From: Dyadobacter subterraneus
Lineage (GTDB): Bacteria; Bacteroidota; Bacteroidia; Cytophagales; Spirosomataceae
DNA: 64,000 bases
NCBI RefSeq assembly: GCF_015221875.1
Contig: NZ_JACYGY010000002.1
Coordinates: forward strand, 62,001 to 126,000
Direction: 5' to 3'
A program made the position numbers and the translations under genes. Numbering within the stretch: position 1 is the stretch's first letter; each line of letters opens with the position of its first letter. The notes beneath the pieces are model-generated. The model saw only the letters and a list, made by a program, of their open reading frames with translations, was not told the origin of the DNA and did no database searches. Shown here one piece after another: positions 8,622 through 16,683 of the stretch.

Positions 8622-9977
8622 TCAAGACATTTTGTCGATCAAATCTTTAATTGCTTCCTGAAAATATGCACCATTGTACGGACCAAACCAGCTCATGGTT
8701 TTAGTTTCGTACAGGTCTCTATCAAAGTATTTATCATTGGTAATATACCCAACATAACCGCCATTGAAACTCGTCACCATTAAATGCAGACCTTTTTTCG
8801 CTGCATAAGCTGTCAATTCCGGCATCAGTTCTCCGGAAAAATCACAAGGCGTTCCGACCATCAAAATATTTCCGATACGTAACGCTTTCATATAAGAAGG
8901 CACATCGCCAAAAGCCCACCGAAAAACCCAGCTCCGAAGCGCCAGATTCGGCATAATTTTAGGTCTCGGATCTCTCAAAGGCAACGCAACAGTAACCGAC
9001 CGAAGAATTGCCGGTTGCTTTTCAAATTTTCCAATAATGGTTTGAATTGATTTTTCAACACTGCCAGCCTGGTTTTTTACTTCGTCAAAATCATCTTTCC
9101 CTTTTTCGATTGGCGCCATACTTCCTACGGCACCAGCCATGTAGACGGCGAAATTTGCTTCTCTGCTTTCCAGATCGTCTACGAGAGCACCCGCCCAGTC
9201 GCGCGATAATTCCATGGTACTTGCATTCAAAATCGTAGAATGCGCTGCGTAAGAACTGATCATCGCTTTTTGCCCGTTATTACTAGTAATTTCCAAATTT
9301 CTAACCCAAGGATCGACAATTCCTTCATCACCGACCAGACGGTTTTTGATATCAATTGTATCCTTTACTTCTCCAAAACCAATCGTTGCAGGTTGAATAT
9401 TTTTCTTCGCATCATTGATCGATTTTATAATGGCCTGTGACACAGTTTCCACCACGGCAGCATCATAAGGTCCTGCAAAAAGTTTTCCCGTAATGGTATT
9501 GTACCAGCCTCCCAAACTGTTATGACTATGAATTGCGCCAAAATAAACCTGGTCGAAAGAAAATCCGGTTGCAGGTAAAAGCTCTTTAACACGAGCCGTG
9601 ATATTAGGCGGAACAATCAGCATATCAGCTGTAATAATTGCTGCTTTTGTTACACCATTTTCAATAATTATTGTCCGTACATACACTGAATCGTGCACGG
9701 CTTCATAATGTTTCCCTCTTCTTTTGCCATAACCGGCCATTGGTCCCGGCGTTGCAGGCGTAATATTCACTTTTGCCCAACCCGCACTTAATGTGTTCGA
9801 AAGGGTATCGGCGACTGGTTGATTCGTTATTTTGCCAACATTTTCTTTCCACTGTTTGTAATACGACATCTCCTTGTAAGGTGTCCGGTCAATGGTTGTT
9901 ACCATCGTTGCAACCATGATCAGCAAAATAAATAATATCGAACCGATGATGTAGAGAAGGATTTTCAGGAATTTCAT
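8622..9977 (-). CDS. Neutral/alkaline ceramidase-like hydrolase, membrane anchored
   Basis: A 451-residue protein with an N-terminal membrane segment (about 8-28) and a neutral ceramidase N-terminal-type domain. Metal-binding features are visible: H150 and H152 in GAIHSHNSLGGW, and H246 in SSYAAHSTIL; the later GTPCDFSGEL contains a conserved Glu. It lacks the C-terminal Ig-like domain of full-length neutral ceramidases, so the name is by fold only; Bacteroidota have many such proteins with unknown substrates. Bacteroidota make sphingolipids, so a lipid substrate is conceivable. The gene lies 102 bases before the Gfo/Idh gene on the same strand. Confidence 0.75.
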   Translation of the reverse strand: MKFLKILLYIIGSILFILLIMVATMVTTIDRTPYKEMSYYKQWKENVGKITNQPVADTLSNTLSAGWAKVNITPATPGPMAGYGKRRGKHYEAVHDSVYVRTIIIENGVTKAAIITADMLIVPPNITARVKELLPATGFSFDQVYFGAIHSHNSLGGWYNTITGKLFAGPYDAAVVETVSQAIIKSINDAKKNIQPATIGFGEVKDTIDIKNRLVGDEGIVDPWVRNLEITSNNGQKAMISSYAAHSTILNASTMELSRDWAGALVDDLESREANFAVYMAGAVGSMAPIEKGKDDFDEVKNQAGSVEKSIQTIIGKFEKQPAILRSVTVALPLRDPRPKIMPNLALRSWVFRWAFGDVPSYMKALRIGNILMVGTPCDFSGELMPELTAYAAKKGLHLMVTSFNGGYVGYITNDKYFDRDLYETKTMSWFGPYNGAYFQEAIKDLIDKMS

Positions 9978-10106
9978 TGCTTGGCAGGATTGTGTTGAGA
10001 GGGTAAAGATAGGGAAGGAATTATAAATTCTGGAAGTTGAAAGTTACGGATTCTGTAAATTGAAGATTACAAAACAATTATTAACATACCGTTACGATTC
10101 GACAAT

Positions 10107-11231
10107 TTACTTACTTTCCAAACTCACTTCAAAATCCGGAACCGGTCCTAACACCGTTTCCAATCTAAATTTAACAATTGTGTTTGCTGTCGTTCCTGGC
10201 TTGACTGAAACTGGCAAGGTAAAAGATTTTCCTTTGGTAATTTTAAACGGAAAAGAAGGTAGGTTAATAACAAACTGATCGTTAGCATTCCCGATAAGTT
10301 CGACTGCTATCAATTCAACATCATCGCCCGAATTCGTAATTTTCAATAGTTCCGGTTTGTCAGCATTAATATTTTTAAGAGCTGATTGATCTGCAACTAA
10401 ATGCGGAGCATTTTTACGATTGAAATTAATAGGACGCAGCTCCATGTTTTTATAGAACACCTCTGCTCCTTCTGACTGGAACTGAATTTTCCCACGGGTT
10501 GTCTGCTGATGAATTCCCTGCCGGTAAGTATTAAAAAGCCGATTTACCACATAACCATTCACAATATAAACTGCGTCTGCACCACGAGTTATCAATTCAC
10601 AGGTATTCCATTGTCCATGCGGCAGCTCAAAATCACCTGAACGGTAAACTCTCCCACCACCAACAGCATCCGCATTTCTCTGCAAAGGAGCATCGGGATT
10701 ATATTGATCCAGCGATTTTCCTCGAACATTTTTCTTTTGCAAAGGAAACTCAGCAGAACCTGCGCCAACGCCAAAAAAATCACCAATTTCTCCTTCCTGA
10801 ATCTGTAATTCACTGCTTCTCAGCCAGCAGTCATAAGCAAAATTAAATGGACCGGTTGCATGATAAAGTAATCCGGCATCGCGTTTAATCGTGTCATTCG
10901 GCACAGGATACCATTTTTTCTCACCCCATTTTACCTTAAATCTCAGATGATAATTTTCATATTCATCTTTTGTACTTACACCGCCCCAAAGCTGACCGGA
11001 AACATGAATTGCTCCATCCGAAACGGTAAAAACTTTAAGCGGATCGTTATTTAAACCAAATGGTTTTTGATTGGTACCTTCCGGCTGTCGCATGTAAGTA
11101 TCCCAGTTGCTGAGATCCTTTCCATTGAAAATAGATTTCCAGGTAGATTCCTGCTTTGTCTGGGCAAATGCACTTTTATTTAAACCAAGAAATAAGCCTA
11201 ATAAAACAAAATGATAAAACGGTCTTTTCAT
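10107..11231 (-). CDS. Secreted DUF1080 (3-keto-disaccharide hydrolase-type) protein with extra C-terminal domain
   Basis: The signal peptide MKRPFYHFVLLGLFLGLNKS...AFAQ sets the start at 11231; longer in-frame starts at 11240 and 11261 exist but only lengthen the leader. The mature part opens with WKSIFNGKDLSNWDTYM, the hallmark of DUF1080, a concanavalin-like fold whose members include hydrolases of 3-keto-glycosides. The domain ends near GKIQFQSEGAEVFYKNMELRPI. The last 100 residues (from about ADQSALKNINADKPELLKI) form a separate beta-sandwich-like domain. Its neighbours, a ceramidase-like hydrolase and an exported Gfo/Idh oxidoreductase, fit an oxidise-then-cleave sugar scheme, but the genes are spaced by over 100 bases and the link is inference. 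Confidence 0.8.
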   Translation of the reverse strand: MKRPFYHFVLLGLFLGLNKSAFAQTKQESTWKSIFNGKDLSNWDTYMRQPEGTNQKPFGLNNDPLKVFTVSDGAIHVSGQLWGGVSTKDEYENYHLRFKVKWGEKKWYPVPNDTIKRDAGLLYHATGPFNFAYDCWLRSSELQIQEGEIGDFFGVGAGSAEFPLQKKNVRGKSLDQYNPDAPLQRNADAVGGGRVYRSGDFELPHGQWNTCELITRGADAVYIVNGYVVNRLFNTYRQGIHQQTTRGKIQFQSEGAEVFYKNMELRPINFNRKNAPHLVADQSALKNINADKPELLKITNSGDDVELIAVELIGNANDQFVINLPSFPFKITKGKSFTLPVSVKPGTTANTIVKFRLETVLGPVPDFEVSLESK

Positions 11232-11347
11232 ATATTTCATACCAAAGGTTTCAGTTCCCAAGGTATGTAATATTGATGTAAGCCGAGATTTAATTCAGAC
11301 TTTAATCAGGATAATTTTGTGCTCTTAATATAGCTCAGCAAATAGCA

Positions 11348-11926
11348 TTATCTTAATTCCTTACCCATTAATTCAATTTTCCTAAGCCACTTCTCACGGT
11401 ATGTATCCGTAGAATTTCTCATAGGTCCCAAAGTTGTTGTCCTCACCGGCTTAAAACCTGAAAATTCTAATGTCATCTTTTTCATGGAATAAAATGTTGG
11501 CCGACCGTTTACAAGCCAATAATACCAGGCCGGTTGGTCGAGCGTAATGATAATATGTGCACTGCGCCCTGCAAGAAGTTTGTCCCACCAAACTGAATTT
11601 TCACGATATTTAAATGCAAAACCTGGCAAAAATGTCCTGTCTATAAAACCTTTCAACAAAGCAGGTCTTTCACCCCACCATATCGGATATATCCAGACAA
11701 TATGCTCTGCCCAAAGTATTTTCTGTTGTGCATCTAATAAATCAGGTTCCAGTTCGGTGCGCTTTCTGTAACCAAATTGAAGGATCGGGTTGAAATCCAG
11801 CTTGCCTACTATTATCTCTTTAATCTCCGCACCTGCCTGTAGTGCTCCTATTTTGTAAGCCTCTGTTATCGCGACAGCAAAACTTCCGGGATCTGGATGT
11901 CCGTTTATAATAAGTACTTTTTTCAT
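11348..11926 (-). CDS. NAD(P)H oxidoreductase, flavodoxin-like fold (quinone reductase/KefF family)
   Basis: A 192-residue flavoprotein of the NQO/MdaB/YwrO group. The FMN/FAD phosphate region is LIINGHPDPGSFAVAI at the start, and the WIYPIWWGERPALLKGFIDRTFLPGFAF block is the family signature. Members reduce quinones or other electrophiles with two electrons. It is downstream of a TetR gene and a DUF4260 gene on the same strand and has its own promoter region, which contains a near-identical copy of the operator found before tetR (11959-11971). Derepression by an electrophile or quinone sensed by the TetR protein is therefore likely. Confidence 0.88.
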   Translation of the reverse strand: MKKVLIINGHPDPGSFAVAITEAYKIGALQAGAEIKEIIVGKLDFNPILQFGYRKRTELEPDLLDAQQKILWAEHIVWIYPIWWGERPALLKGFIDRTFLPGFAFKYRENSVWWDKLLAGRSAHIIITLDQPAWYYWLVNGRPTFYSMKKMTLEFSGFKPVRTTTLGPMRNSTDTYREKWLRKIELMGKELR

Positions 11927-11958
11927 AGCTAGTAAAGTAATAATTAATAAATATTAAA

Positions 11959-11971
11959 TGAACAGTGTTTA
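11959..11971 (-). promoter_or_regulatory. Putative TetR operator at the reductase promoter
   Basis: TGAACAGTGTTTA differs at one base from the perfect 13-base palindrome TAAACAGTGTTTA at 12996-13008. The two sites share the 15-base string AACAGTGTTTAGTGA in the same orientation. This copy lies about 33 bases upstream of the reductase start and next to a TAATATTT stretch that could act as the -7 box. Confidence 0.65.
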
Positions 11972-11989
11972 GTGATGATGCAAATTTTT

Positions 11990-12340
11990 TTACTTTCCTA
12001 TTTTGCCCAAGTGTGTATGTTGAAAACTATCATTATACTTTAACCCATAACCGAATAGTCGATCCATACAGGAATGACCAAAAAGAATTAATCCTGCTAG
12101 CATAAGAGGCTGAATTGAAAGCGAAAATCCAATTATGGCCATAGTAATTCCTACCCCTTTATGATGAACAAGATTATACAAAACAGCACCCACTTTTGTA
12201 TTTACAACATAACCAATCATACTTATATCCGGAAGAAGGATGAGCGCCGGATACCACCACCAGGGAAATTCTAATTTGCTAAAAAGAAAAATAGAAAGAA
12301 TCCATTCTGCGGCTTCTTCCAGTTTTAATAAATTCTTCAT
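11990..12340 (-). CDS. DUF4260 family membrane protein
   Basis: A 116-residue protein with about three hydrophobic segments (residues 10-40, 45-60 and 65-90) and the family pattern WWWYPALILLPDISMIGY followed by YNLVHHKGVGI and LILFGHSCMDRLFGYGLKY. Function is unknown. Its start is two bases after the tetR stop, so it is in the same transcript. DUF4260 genes are often found next to TetR regulators, which is the situation here. Confidence 0.82.
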   Translation of the reverse strand: MKNLLKLEEAAEWILSIFLFSKLEFPWWWYPALILLPDISMIGYVVNTKVGAVLYNLVHHKGVGITMAIIGFSLSIQPLMLAGLILFGHSCMDRLFGYGLKYNDSFQHTHLGKIGK

Positions 12341-12342
12341 AT

Positions 12343-12963
12343 TTACATTGAGGATTTAATCATTTCAACAAATAATTTGAAAGAATCCTGAATGCGTTCC
12401 ATTTCACGATTATCGTCTAAAAAAGTTAATCGTTTCCTTAAATGAAGCGATAATAACCCATGCATGAAACTCCATATGGTCAGTGAAGCACTTTCAACAT
12501 CCAGGGTATTTTTAAAATGGCCGGCCGTAATACATTCTGCAATTGTTGTTCTGAGAAATTCAAAAGATCTGGCGCCTTCGTCCCATTCTTCTTCCCGACA
12601 GGATAAAGTTTCCATCGGGGCGTCCATAATAAACATCAGGTCATATAGTTCCGGGTTTTCAATCGCAAATTTCAAGTATTGATTTCCAATGGCAACGAGT
12701 TTTTCGAAAGGATCCTGAACAGTAGCCACAATAGAAAACTGCTCCATCATTTTCCTGAAACCTGCTTCATGAAGTGAATAAAGCAGTTCATTTTTATCTT
12801 TATAGTACAGATAAATGGTAGCCGGACTATACTCAATAGCCTCCGCGATATTTCTGATACTTGTTTTATCAAATCCCTGGGCAAGGAATAGTTTTCGAGC
12901 TGCCTCTAAAATCAATTCCCTCATTTCTTCACGTTCTCTTTCTTTCCGTTCTACGATTCCCAT
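12343..12963 (-). CDS. TetR/AcrR family transcriptional regulator
   Basis: A 206-residue repressor. The N-terminal helix-turn-helix spans about 30-60 (TSIRNIAEAIEYSPATIYLYYKDKNELL), and the C-terminal part is helical with the WSFMHGLLSLHLR segment of the ligand-binding and dimer domain. It heads a small regulon: itself and DUF4260, and, through a matching operator, the flavin reductase. A palindromic operator overlaps its own promoter, so negative autoregulation is expected. Confidence 0.92.
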   Translation of the reverse strand: MGIVERKEREREEMRELILEAARKLFLAQGFDKTSIRNIAEAIEYSPATIYLYYKDKNELLYSLHEAGFRKMMEQFSIVATVQDPFEKLVAIGNQYLKFAIENPELYDLMFIMDAPMETLSCREEEWDEGARSFEFLRTTIAECITAGHFKNTLDVESASLTIWSFMHGLLSLHLRKRLTFLDDNREMERIQDSFKLFVEMIKSSM

Positions 12964-12986
12964 TTTGATATTTTTAATTTACAATG

Positions 12987-13008
12987 CAAATATAATAAAC
13001 AGTGTTTA
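12987..13008 (-). promoter_or_regulatory. tetR promoter -7 box and palindromic operator
   Basis: On the minus strand, TATATTTG (12987-12994) fits the Bacteroidota -7 box TAnnTTTG. One base upstream of it lies TAAACAGTGTTTA (12996-13008), a perfect palindrome around a central G. Binding there would block polymerase between the -7 and -33 regions. A matching copy lies upstream of the reductase gene. Confidence 0.65.
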
Positions 13009-13071
13009 GTGAAAATAATTTGTTTTAGGAATATTTGTTAATGGAAATGAAAAAATACTGAAATCATCAAT

Positions 13072-13170
13072 GTCGGCCGTGCCGAAGGCACTTTTTCTCC
13101 TGAGACAAATTCATGAAAACCACGGAATAAATTCCGTGGCTACAATATCGGTCGCGCCGAAGGCACTGTT
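13072..13170. repeat. Inverted-orientation relatives of the 13.2-kb REP-like repeat
   Basis: Two copies of a GCCGAAGGCAC motif (near 13081-13091 and 13155-13165) flank a hairpin CCACGGAATAAATTCCGTGG followed by CTACAATATCGGTCG. This corresponds, in reverse complement, to the CGACATTGTAGCCGTGGG...CCCACGG units at 13257-13446, so the two groups face each other. Confidence 0.6.
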
Positions 13171-13236
13171 TCTAAAAAATACTATCTGGCCTGAATGATA
13201 TTGCACATTTTGATTCAATCCACTGAAAACCAGAAA

Positions 13237-13477
13237 AACCACAACCAAACCAAAAATGCCGTAGGCATGAACGACATTGTAGCCGTGGGTTTAACCCACT
13301 GGAAACGAAACCTAAACGCCCCTGAAATACCGTAGGCATGAACGACATTGTAGTCGTGGGTTTTAACCCGCGGAATTCGAAACCACAACCAAACCAAAAA
13401 TGCCGTAGGCATGAACGACATTGTAGCCGTGGTTTTAACCCACGGGAAACGAAACCTAAACGCCCCTGAAATACCGT
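13237..13477. repeat. Tandem REP-like hairpin repeats (144-bp period)
   Basis: A 144-base unit beginning AACCACAACCAAACC at 13237 is repeated from 13381 and runs to about 13477. Within it, a 45-base module CCGTAGGCATGAACGACATT followed by GTAG[C/T]CGTGGG, a TTTTAA spacer and CCCACGG occurs three times (starting at 13258, 13330 and 13402). Each module can form a GC-rich hairpin from CGTGGG and CCCACG arms. Frames through the repeats are open only because the unit has few stops; they do not look like genes. The layout resembles REP/BIME elements. Confidence 0.75.
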
Positions 13478-13541
13478 AATTATGGCCGACCTAAATGCCA
13501 CAAATTATTAACCACAAAAATGAAATCATTTATACGAAAAA

Positions 13542-13569
13542 TGCCCGTTCACAAAAACTGTGACGGGCA
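13542..13569 (-). terminator. Terminator downstream of yceI-like gene
   Basis: TGCCCGT and ACGGGCA, extended by CACA and TGTG with one bulged T, form a GC-rich hairpin. It is preceded on the plus strand by an A-run, which is a T-run for the minus-strand gene ending at 13591. Confidence 0.65.
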
Positions 13570-13590
13570 CCTCTCTTAAAAACAGATTTC

Positions 13591-14124
13591 TTAATTCTGC
13601 TTCATCAATTGTATATTAGCGATCAGCTTCACATCTTCACCGATTAAAAGACCACCGGTTTCTGTCAGCTGCATATAATTCAATCCAAATTCCTGGCGGC
13701 TAAGTCTTCCTTCTACTTCAAAGCCCAACCTGATATTTCCATCTGTATCACGTTCCGTTCCGCCATATTCAGCATCAAGTTCGATAGGTTTGGTAATACC
13801 TTTCAACGTCAGCAAGCCTGAAAGTTTGTAATGATCTCCTTTTACTTTGTGAAAATAGTTTGACTGGAAAGTAATATGCGGATACTGTGCGGCATCAAAG
13901 AAGTCCGCTGATTTCAAATGCTCATCCCGCATGTTCTGATTTGTATCAATACTATCAACATCCAGAGAAAAATGGATTTCTGCATTTTCAAAGTCATTCA
14001 AATCAGATGTTGCCCCTCCTTCAAAATTCTTGAAAGAACCTGTAATGGAAGAGATTACCAAATGTTTAATTTTAAATTGTACATCAGAGTGTACCGGGTC
14101 TACTATCCACTTTGTAACTGCCAT
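13591..14124 (-). CDS. YceI family protein
   Basis: A 177-residue lipocalin-like beta-barrel protein. It begins KWIVDPVHSDVQFKIKHL and has the family blocks GSFKNFEGG, IDTNQNMRDEHLKSADFFDA, and LSGLLTLKGITKPIELDAEY. Family members bind polyisoprenoids or similar hydrophobic ligands. There is no signal peptide, so unlike E. coli YceI this copy is probably cytoplasmic. It is monocistronic, bounded by the repeat cluster on one side and a long divergent intergenic region on the other. Confidence 0.9.
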   Translation of the reverse strand: MAVTKWIVDPVHSDVQFKIKHLVISSITGSFKNFEGGATSDLNDFENAEIHFSLDVDSIDTNQNMRDEHLKSADFFDAAQYPHITFQSNYFHKVKGDHYKLSGLLTLKGITKPIELDAEYGGTERDTDGNIRLGFEVEGRLSRQEFGLNYMQLTETGGLLIGEDVKLIANIQLMKQN

Positions 14125-14573
14125 AGTAATTTTAACTTTAAATTTGAAAATGCCGGCGGTGATTGTTACATCAGAGTACCGGTTTTATTAATTCCAGGAA
14201 ATGTAACCCACCTTTAAGTTTGTTATAAATCCATCGTCTTGCTTTCAAAAACAGAAATTAAATAAAATTAGATCATCTGTCAAAGGATTTTAATGTTTAT
14301 CTAATATTCTCTTTTACGCATCCTTCTGCTTAAAAGCATTTCAATTTCACTAAGTATCCAAGATTTAATTGACTAATAATAATACCTGATATTTTAACAA
14401 GATCGTAAGATCCTGAAAAAAATTGCGCGACATTATTATAAAATTTCCCTTCCAGAAATTCTGGCATAATAGTTTGCATTCTTCTGTTAAGAAAATTTTA
14501 AAAATGAGCTCTGCACCTGATTTCCATCAATAATGCTTTCTATCTTTACATACTTTACTTAAACGACCAATAC
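14125..14573. other. Divergent intergenic region without a recognised gene
   Basis: This 449-base A/T-rich stretch separates the divergent yceI-like and transglutaminase genes. I see no credible coding frame, RNA gene or repeat. It must carry the promoters for both genes, but no clear TTG/TAnnTTTG pair was recognised. Confidence 0.5.
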
Positions 14574-15386
14574 ATGAGAATGAAGGGACGCAGCATATTC
14601 ACTTACGACGTATATGCGCCCACAACAATTACCACAATGCTGCGCCCAAGACATGAAGAAGGCCAATCCATTATCAGTGAAGGTTTTTATATCGAACCAA
14701 CAATTCCATTTTCAGAATTCACCGATATATATGGCAATAAATGTCAGCGGGCCATTTTACCCGTTGGAAAAGTAACAATTATTTCCGAAGTCGAGGCAAG
14801 CATAAATGCCACCAAAGTCACTCCGGATCCCTTACCAAAATTTATGCTGGTTAGTGAATTGCCGGATGAAGTCATGCTATACATTTTGCCCAGCCGTTAT
14901 TGCCAGTCAGATTTGCACGAAATTAATATGCTTGCCCTGGAAATTGCCGGCGACCTGGTGCCAGGTTATGAGCAAGTGGAAGCGATCCGAAGCTGGATAC
15001 ACAATAACATTACTTACCAATATGGGGTAACGGATGCCAGTACTACCGCGGTGGATCTGGCCAGATATCGCTTCGGCGTTTGCAGGGATTTCACGCATTT
15101 GGCCATTGCGCTTTGCCGGAATCTCTGCATTCCAACACGGATGACTGTCGGATATCTCGACAAATTAAAAGACATCGATCTTCACGCGTGGTTTGAGGTT
15201 TACATCGGCGGAGAGTGGTATCCGTTTGATGCGGTGCAGGAAAAAACCGAAGGCTACCGGATTGAAATTGCGCATGGACGTGATGCTGCCGATGTGGCCA
15301 TGGTTACCCAGTATGGCAATTCGATTTTGCAATCTTTACTTGTTGAAGTAGAACTGCTTGAACCAGAACCAGGTCAAAATAATTAA
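14574..15386 (+). CDS. Transglutaminase-like protein, second copy
   Basis: A 270-residue transglutaminase-core protein with the triad C170 (RFGVCRDFTH), H204 (DLHAWFEVY) and D219 (YPFDAVQ). It differs clearly from the copy at 3.1 kb: its N-terminal region (FTYDVYAPTTITTMLRPR) is another subfamily often found as single genes in proteobacteria and Bacteroidota. It lacks a signal peptide and is monocistronic, closed by a strong hairpin. The substrate is unknown; a cytoplasmic peptidase or amidase role is possible. Confidence 0.87.
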   Translation: MRMKGRSIFTYDVYAPTTITTMLRPRHEEGQSIISEGFYIEPTIPFSEFTDIYGNKCQRAILPVGKVTIISEVEASINATKVTPDPLPKFMLVSELPDEVMLYILPSRYCQSDLHEINMLALEIAGDLVPGYEQVEAIRSWIHNNITYQYGVTDASTTAVDLARYRFGVCRDFTHLAIALCRNLCIPTRMTVGYLDKLKDIDLHAWFEVYIGGEWYPFDAVQEKTEGYRIEIAHGRDAADVAMVTQYGNSILQSLLVEVELLEPEPGQNN

Positions 15387-15400
15387 TTCAAATCATATAT

Positions 15401-15444
15401 AAAACAGAAATCCGGATACTTTCCAGTACCCGGATTTCTGTTTT
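15401..15444. terminator. Convergent terminator between transglutaminase and kbl
   Basis: A perfect 15-bp stem (AAAACAGAAATCCGG at 15401-15415 with its complement at 15430-15444) is followed by a T-run on the plus strand and preceded by an A-run, serving both convergent genes. The loop holds a further 4-bp TACT/AGTA pairing. Confidence 0.8.
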
Positions 15445-15456
15445 TATAAATGAATA

Positions 15457-16647
15457 TTAGCTAATCACACCAAGTTCTTTACCAACTTTCGTAAAAGCTG
15501 CAACCGCTTTTTCAAGATGTTCCTGCTCATGTCCGGCTGAAATCTGCACACGAATTCTTGCTTTTCCTTGTGGCACTACCGGATAGAAAAATCCGATTAC
15601 ATAAATTCCTTCATCCAATAATTTTGCTGCAAATTGCTGTGCCAGTTTTGCATCATAAAGCATAATCGGGACAATCGGATGTTCACCCGGAAGAATGTCA
15701 AAACCAGCTTTTGTCATTTCTTCACGGAAATATTTTGTACTGTTTTCAAGCTTGTCGCGAAGTGCGGTGGATTTGCTTAATAAATCCAGAACTTTTATAG
15801 AAGCGCCAACAATTGACGGAGCCAAGGTATTTGAAAACAAATATGGACGAGAACGTTGACGAAGAATTTCAACAATCTCCTTTTTGGCGGCTGTAAAACC
15901 TCCAGAAGCACCGCCTAATGCTTTTCCGTATGTTCCGGTGATGATATCGATCCGGCCCATTACATTACGGAATTCATGCGTTCCACGACCTGTTTTACCA
16001 ATAAATCCTGATGCGTGGCATTCATCAATCATCACCATCGCACCATATTGTTCTGCCAGGTCACAGATTTTGTCAAGCTGGGCAATGGTTCCGTCCATTG
16101 AAAAAACGCCATCTGTAACAATCAAAATCCGGCGACTTCCCTGCGCATCTTTTAATTGCTGTTCAAGATCTTCCAGATTATTGTGCTTGTAACGGAAACG
16201 TTTTGCTTTACACAAACGGATACCGTCAATTAGCGAAGCATGATTTAATTCATCAGAAATAATAGCGTCCTGTTCACCCAACAAAGGTTCAAAAACACCA
16301 CCATTTGCATCAAAAGCGGCCGCATATAAAATACAATCCTCCGTACCTAAAAACTCAGCTGTTTTGCGTTCCAGTTCTTTATGAATATCCTGTGTTCCGC
16401 AGATAAAACGAACGGACGACATGCCAAAACCATGTGTTTTGATGGCTTCAATTCCAGCTTCGATCACATCCGGATGTGAAGAAAGTCCAAGGTAATTGTT
16501 GGCACAAAAATTCAGAACTTCCTTTCCGTTATCCGTAGCAATTTTCGCTGCCTGAGGCGTTGTAATAATGCGCTCAGTTTTATAAAGTCCGGCTTCTCTG
16601 ATGCCTTCCAGTTCTCCTTGAAGTTGTTCTTTAATATCTCCGTACAT
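15457..16647 (-). CDS. kbl: Glycine C-acetyltransferase (2-amino-3-ketobutyrate CoA ligase)
   Basis: A 396-residue PLP enzyme of the alpha-oxoamine synthase family that cleaves 2-amino-3-ketobutyrate with CoA to glycine and acetyl-CoA. The PLP lysine is K242 in [13 protein letters not shown]; the [10 protein letters not shown] block at 208-217 holds the PLP-contacting Asp and His; [15 protein letters not shown] is the typical start. The gene lies 36 bases after a threonine dehydrogenase-like gene on the same strand, so the pair carries out the two-step threonine to glycine route. This context favours Kbl over serine palmitoyltransferase or BioF. Confidence 0.95.
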   Translation of the reverse strand: MYGDIKEQLQGELEGIREAGLYKTERIITTPQAAKIATDNGKEVLNFCANNYLGLSSHPDVIEAGIEAIKTHGFGMSSVRFICGTQDIHKELERKTAEFLGTEDCILYAAAFDANGGVFEPLLGEQDAIISDELNHASLIDGIRLCKAKRFRYKHNNLEDLEQQLKDAQGSRRILIVTDGVFSMDGTIAQLDKICDLAEQYGAMVMIDECHASGFIGKTGRGTHEFRNVMGRIDIITGTYGKALGGASGGFTAAKKEIVEILRQRSRPYLFSNTLAPSIVGASIKVLDLLSKSTALRDKLENSTKYFREEMTKAGFDILPGEHPIVPIMLYDAKLAQQFAAKLLDEGIYVIGFFYPVVPQGKARIRVQISAGHEQEHLEKAVAAFTKVGKELGVIS

Positions 16648-16683
16648 GTTTTTATATTTTAAAATGAATCAATAACAGAAGGT

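Noticed and set aside
13172..13501. Two overlapping minus-strand reading frames of 109 and 68 codons with repeated GLKPRLQCRSCLRHF-type peptides
   Set aside because: They are translations of the REP-like DNA repeats; the peptide repetition follows the DNA period and no start signal or family is seen.
14125..14573. Possible small RNA or riboswitch in the long divergent region
   Set aside because: I could not find a stable hairpin set, a known riboswitch pattern or an oriented promoter and terminator.
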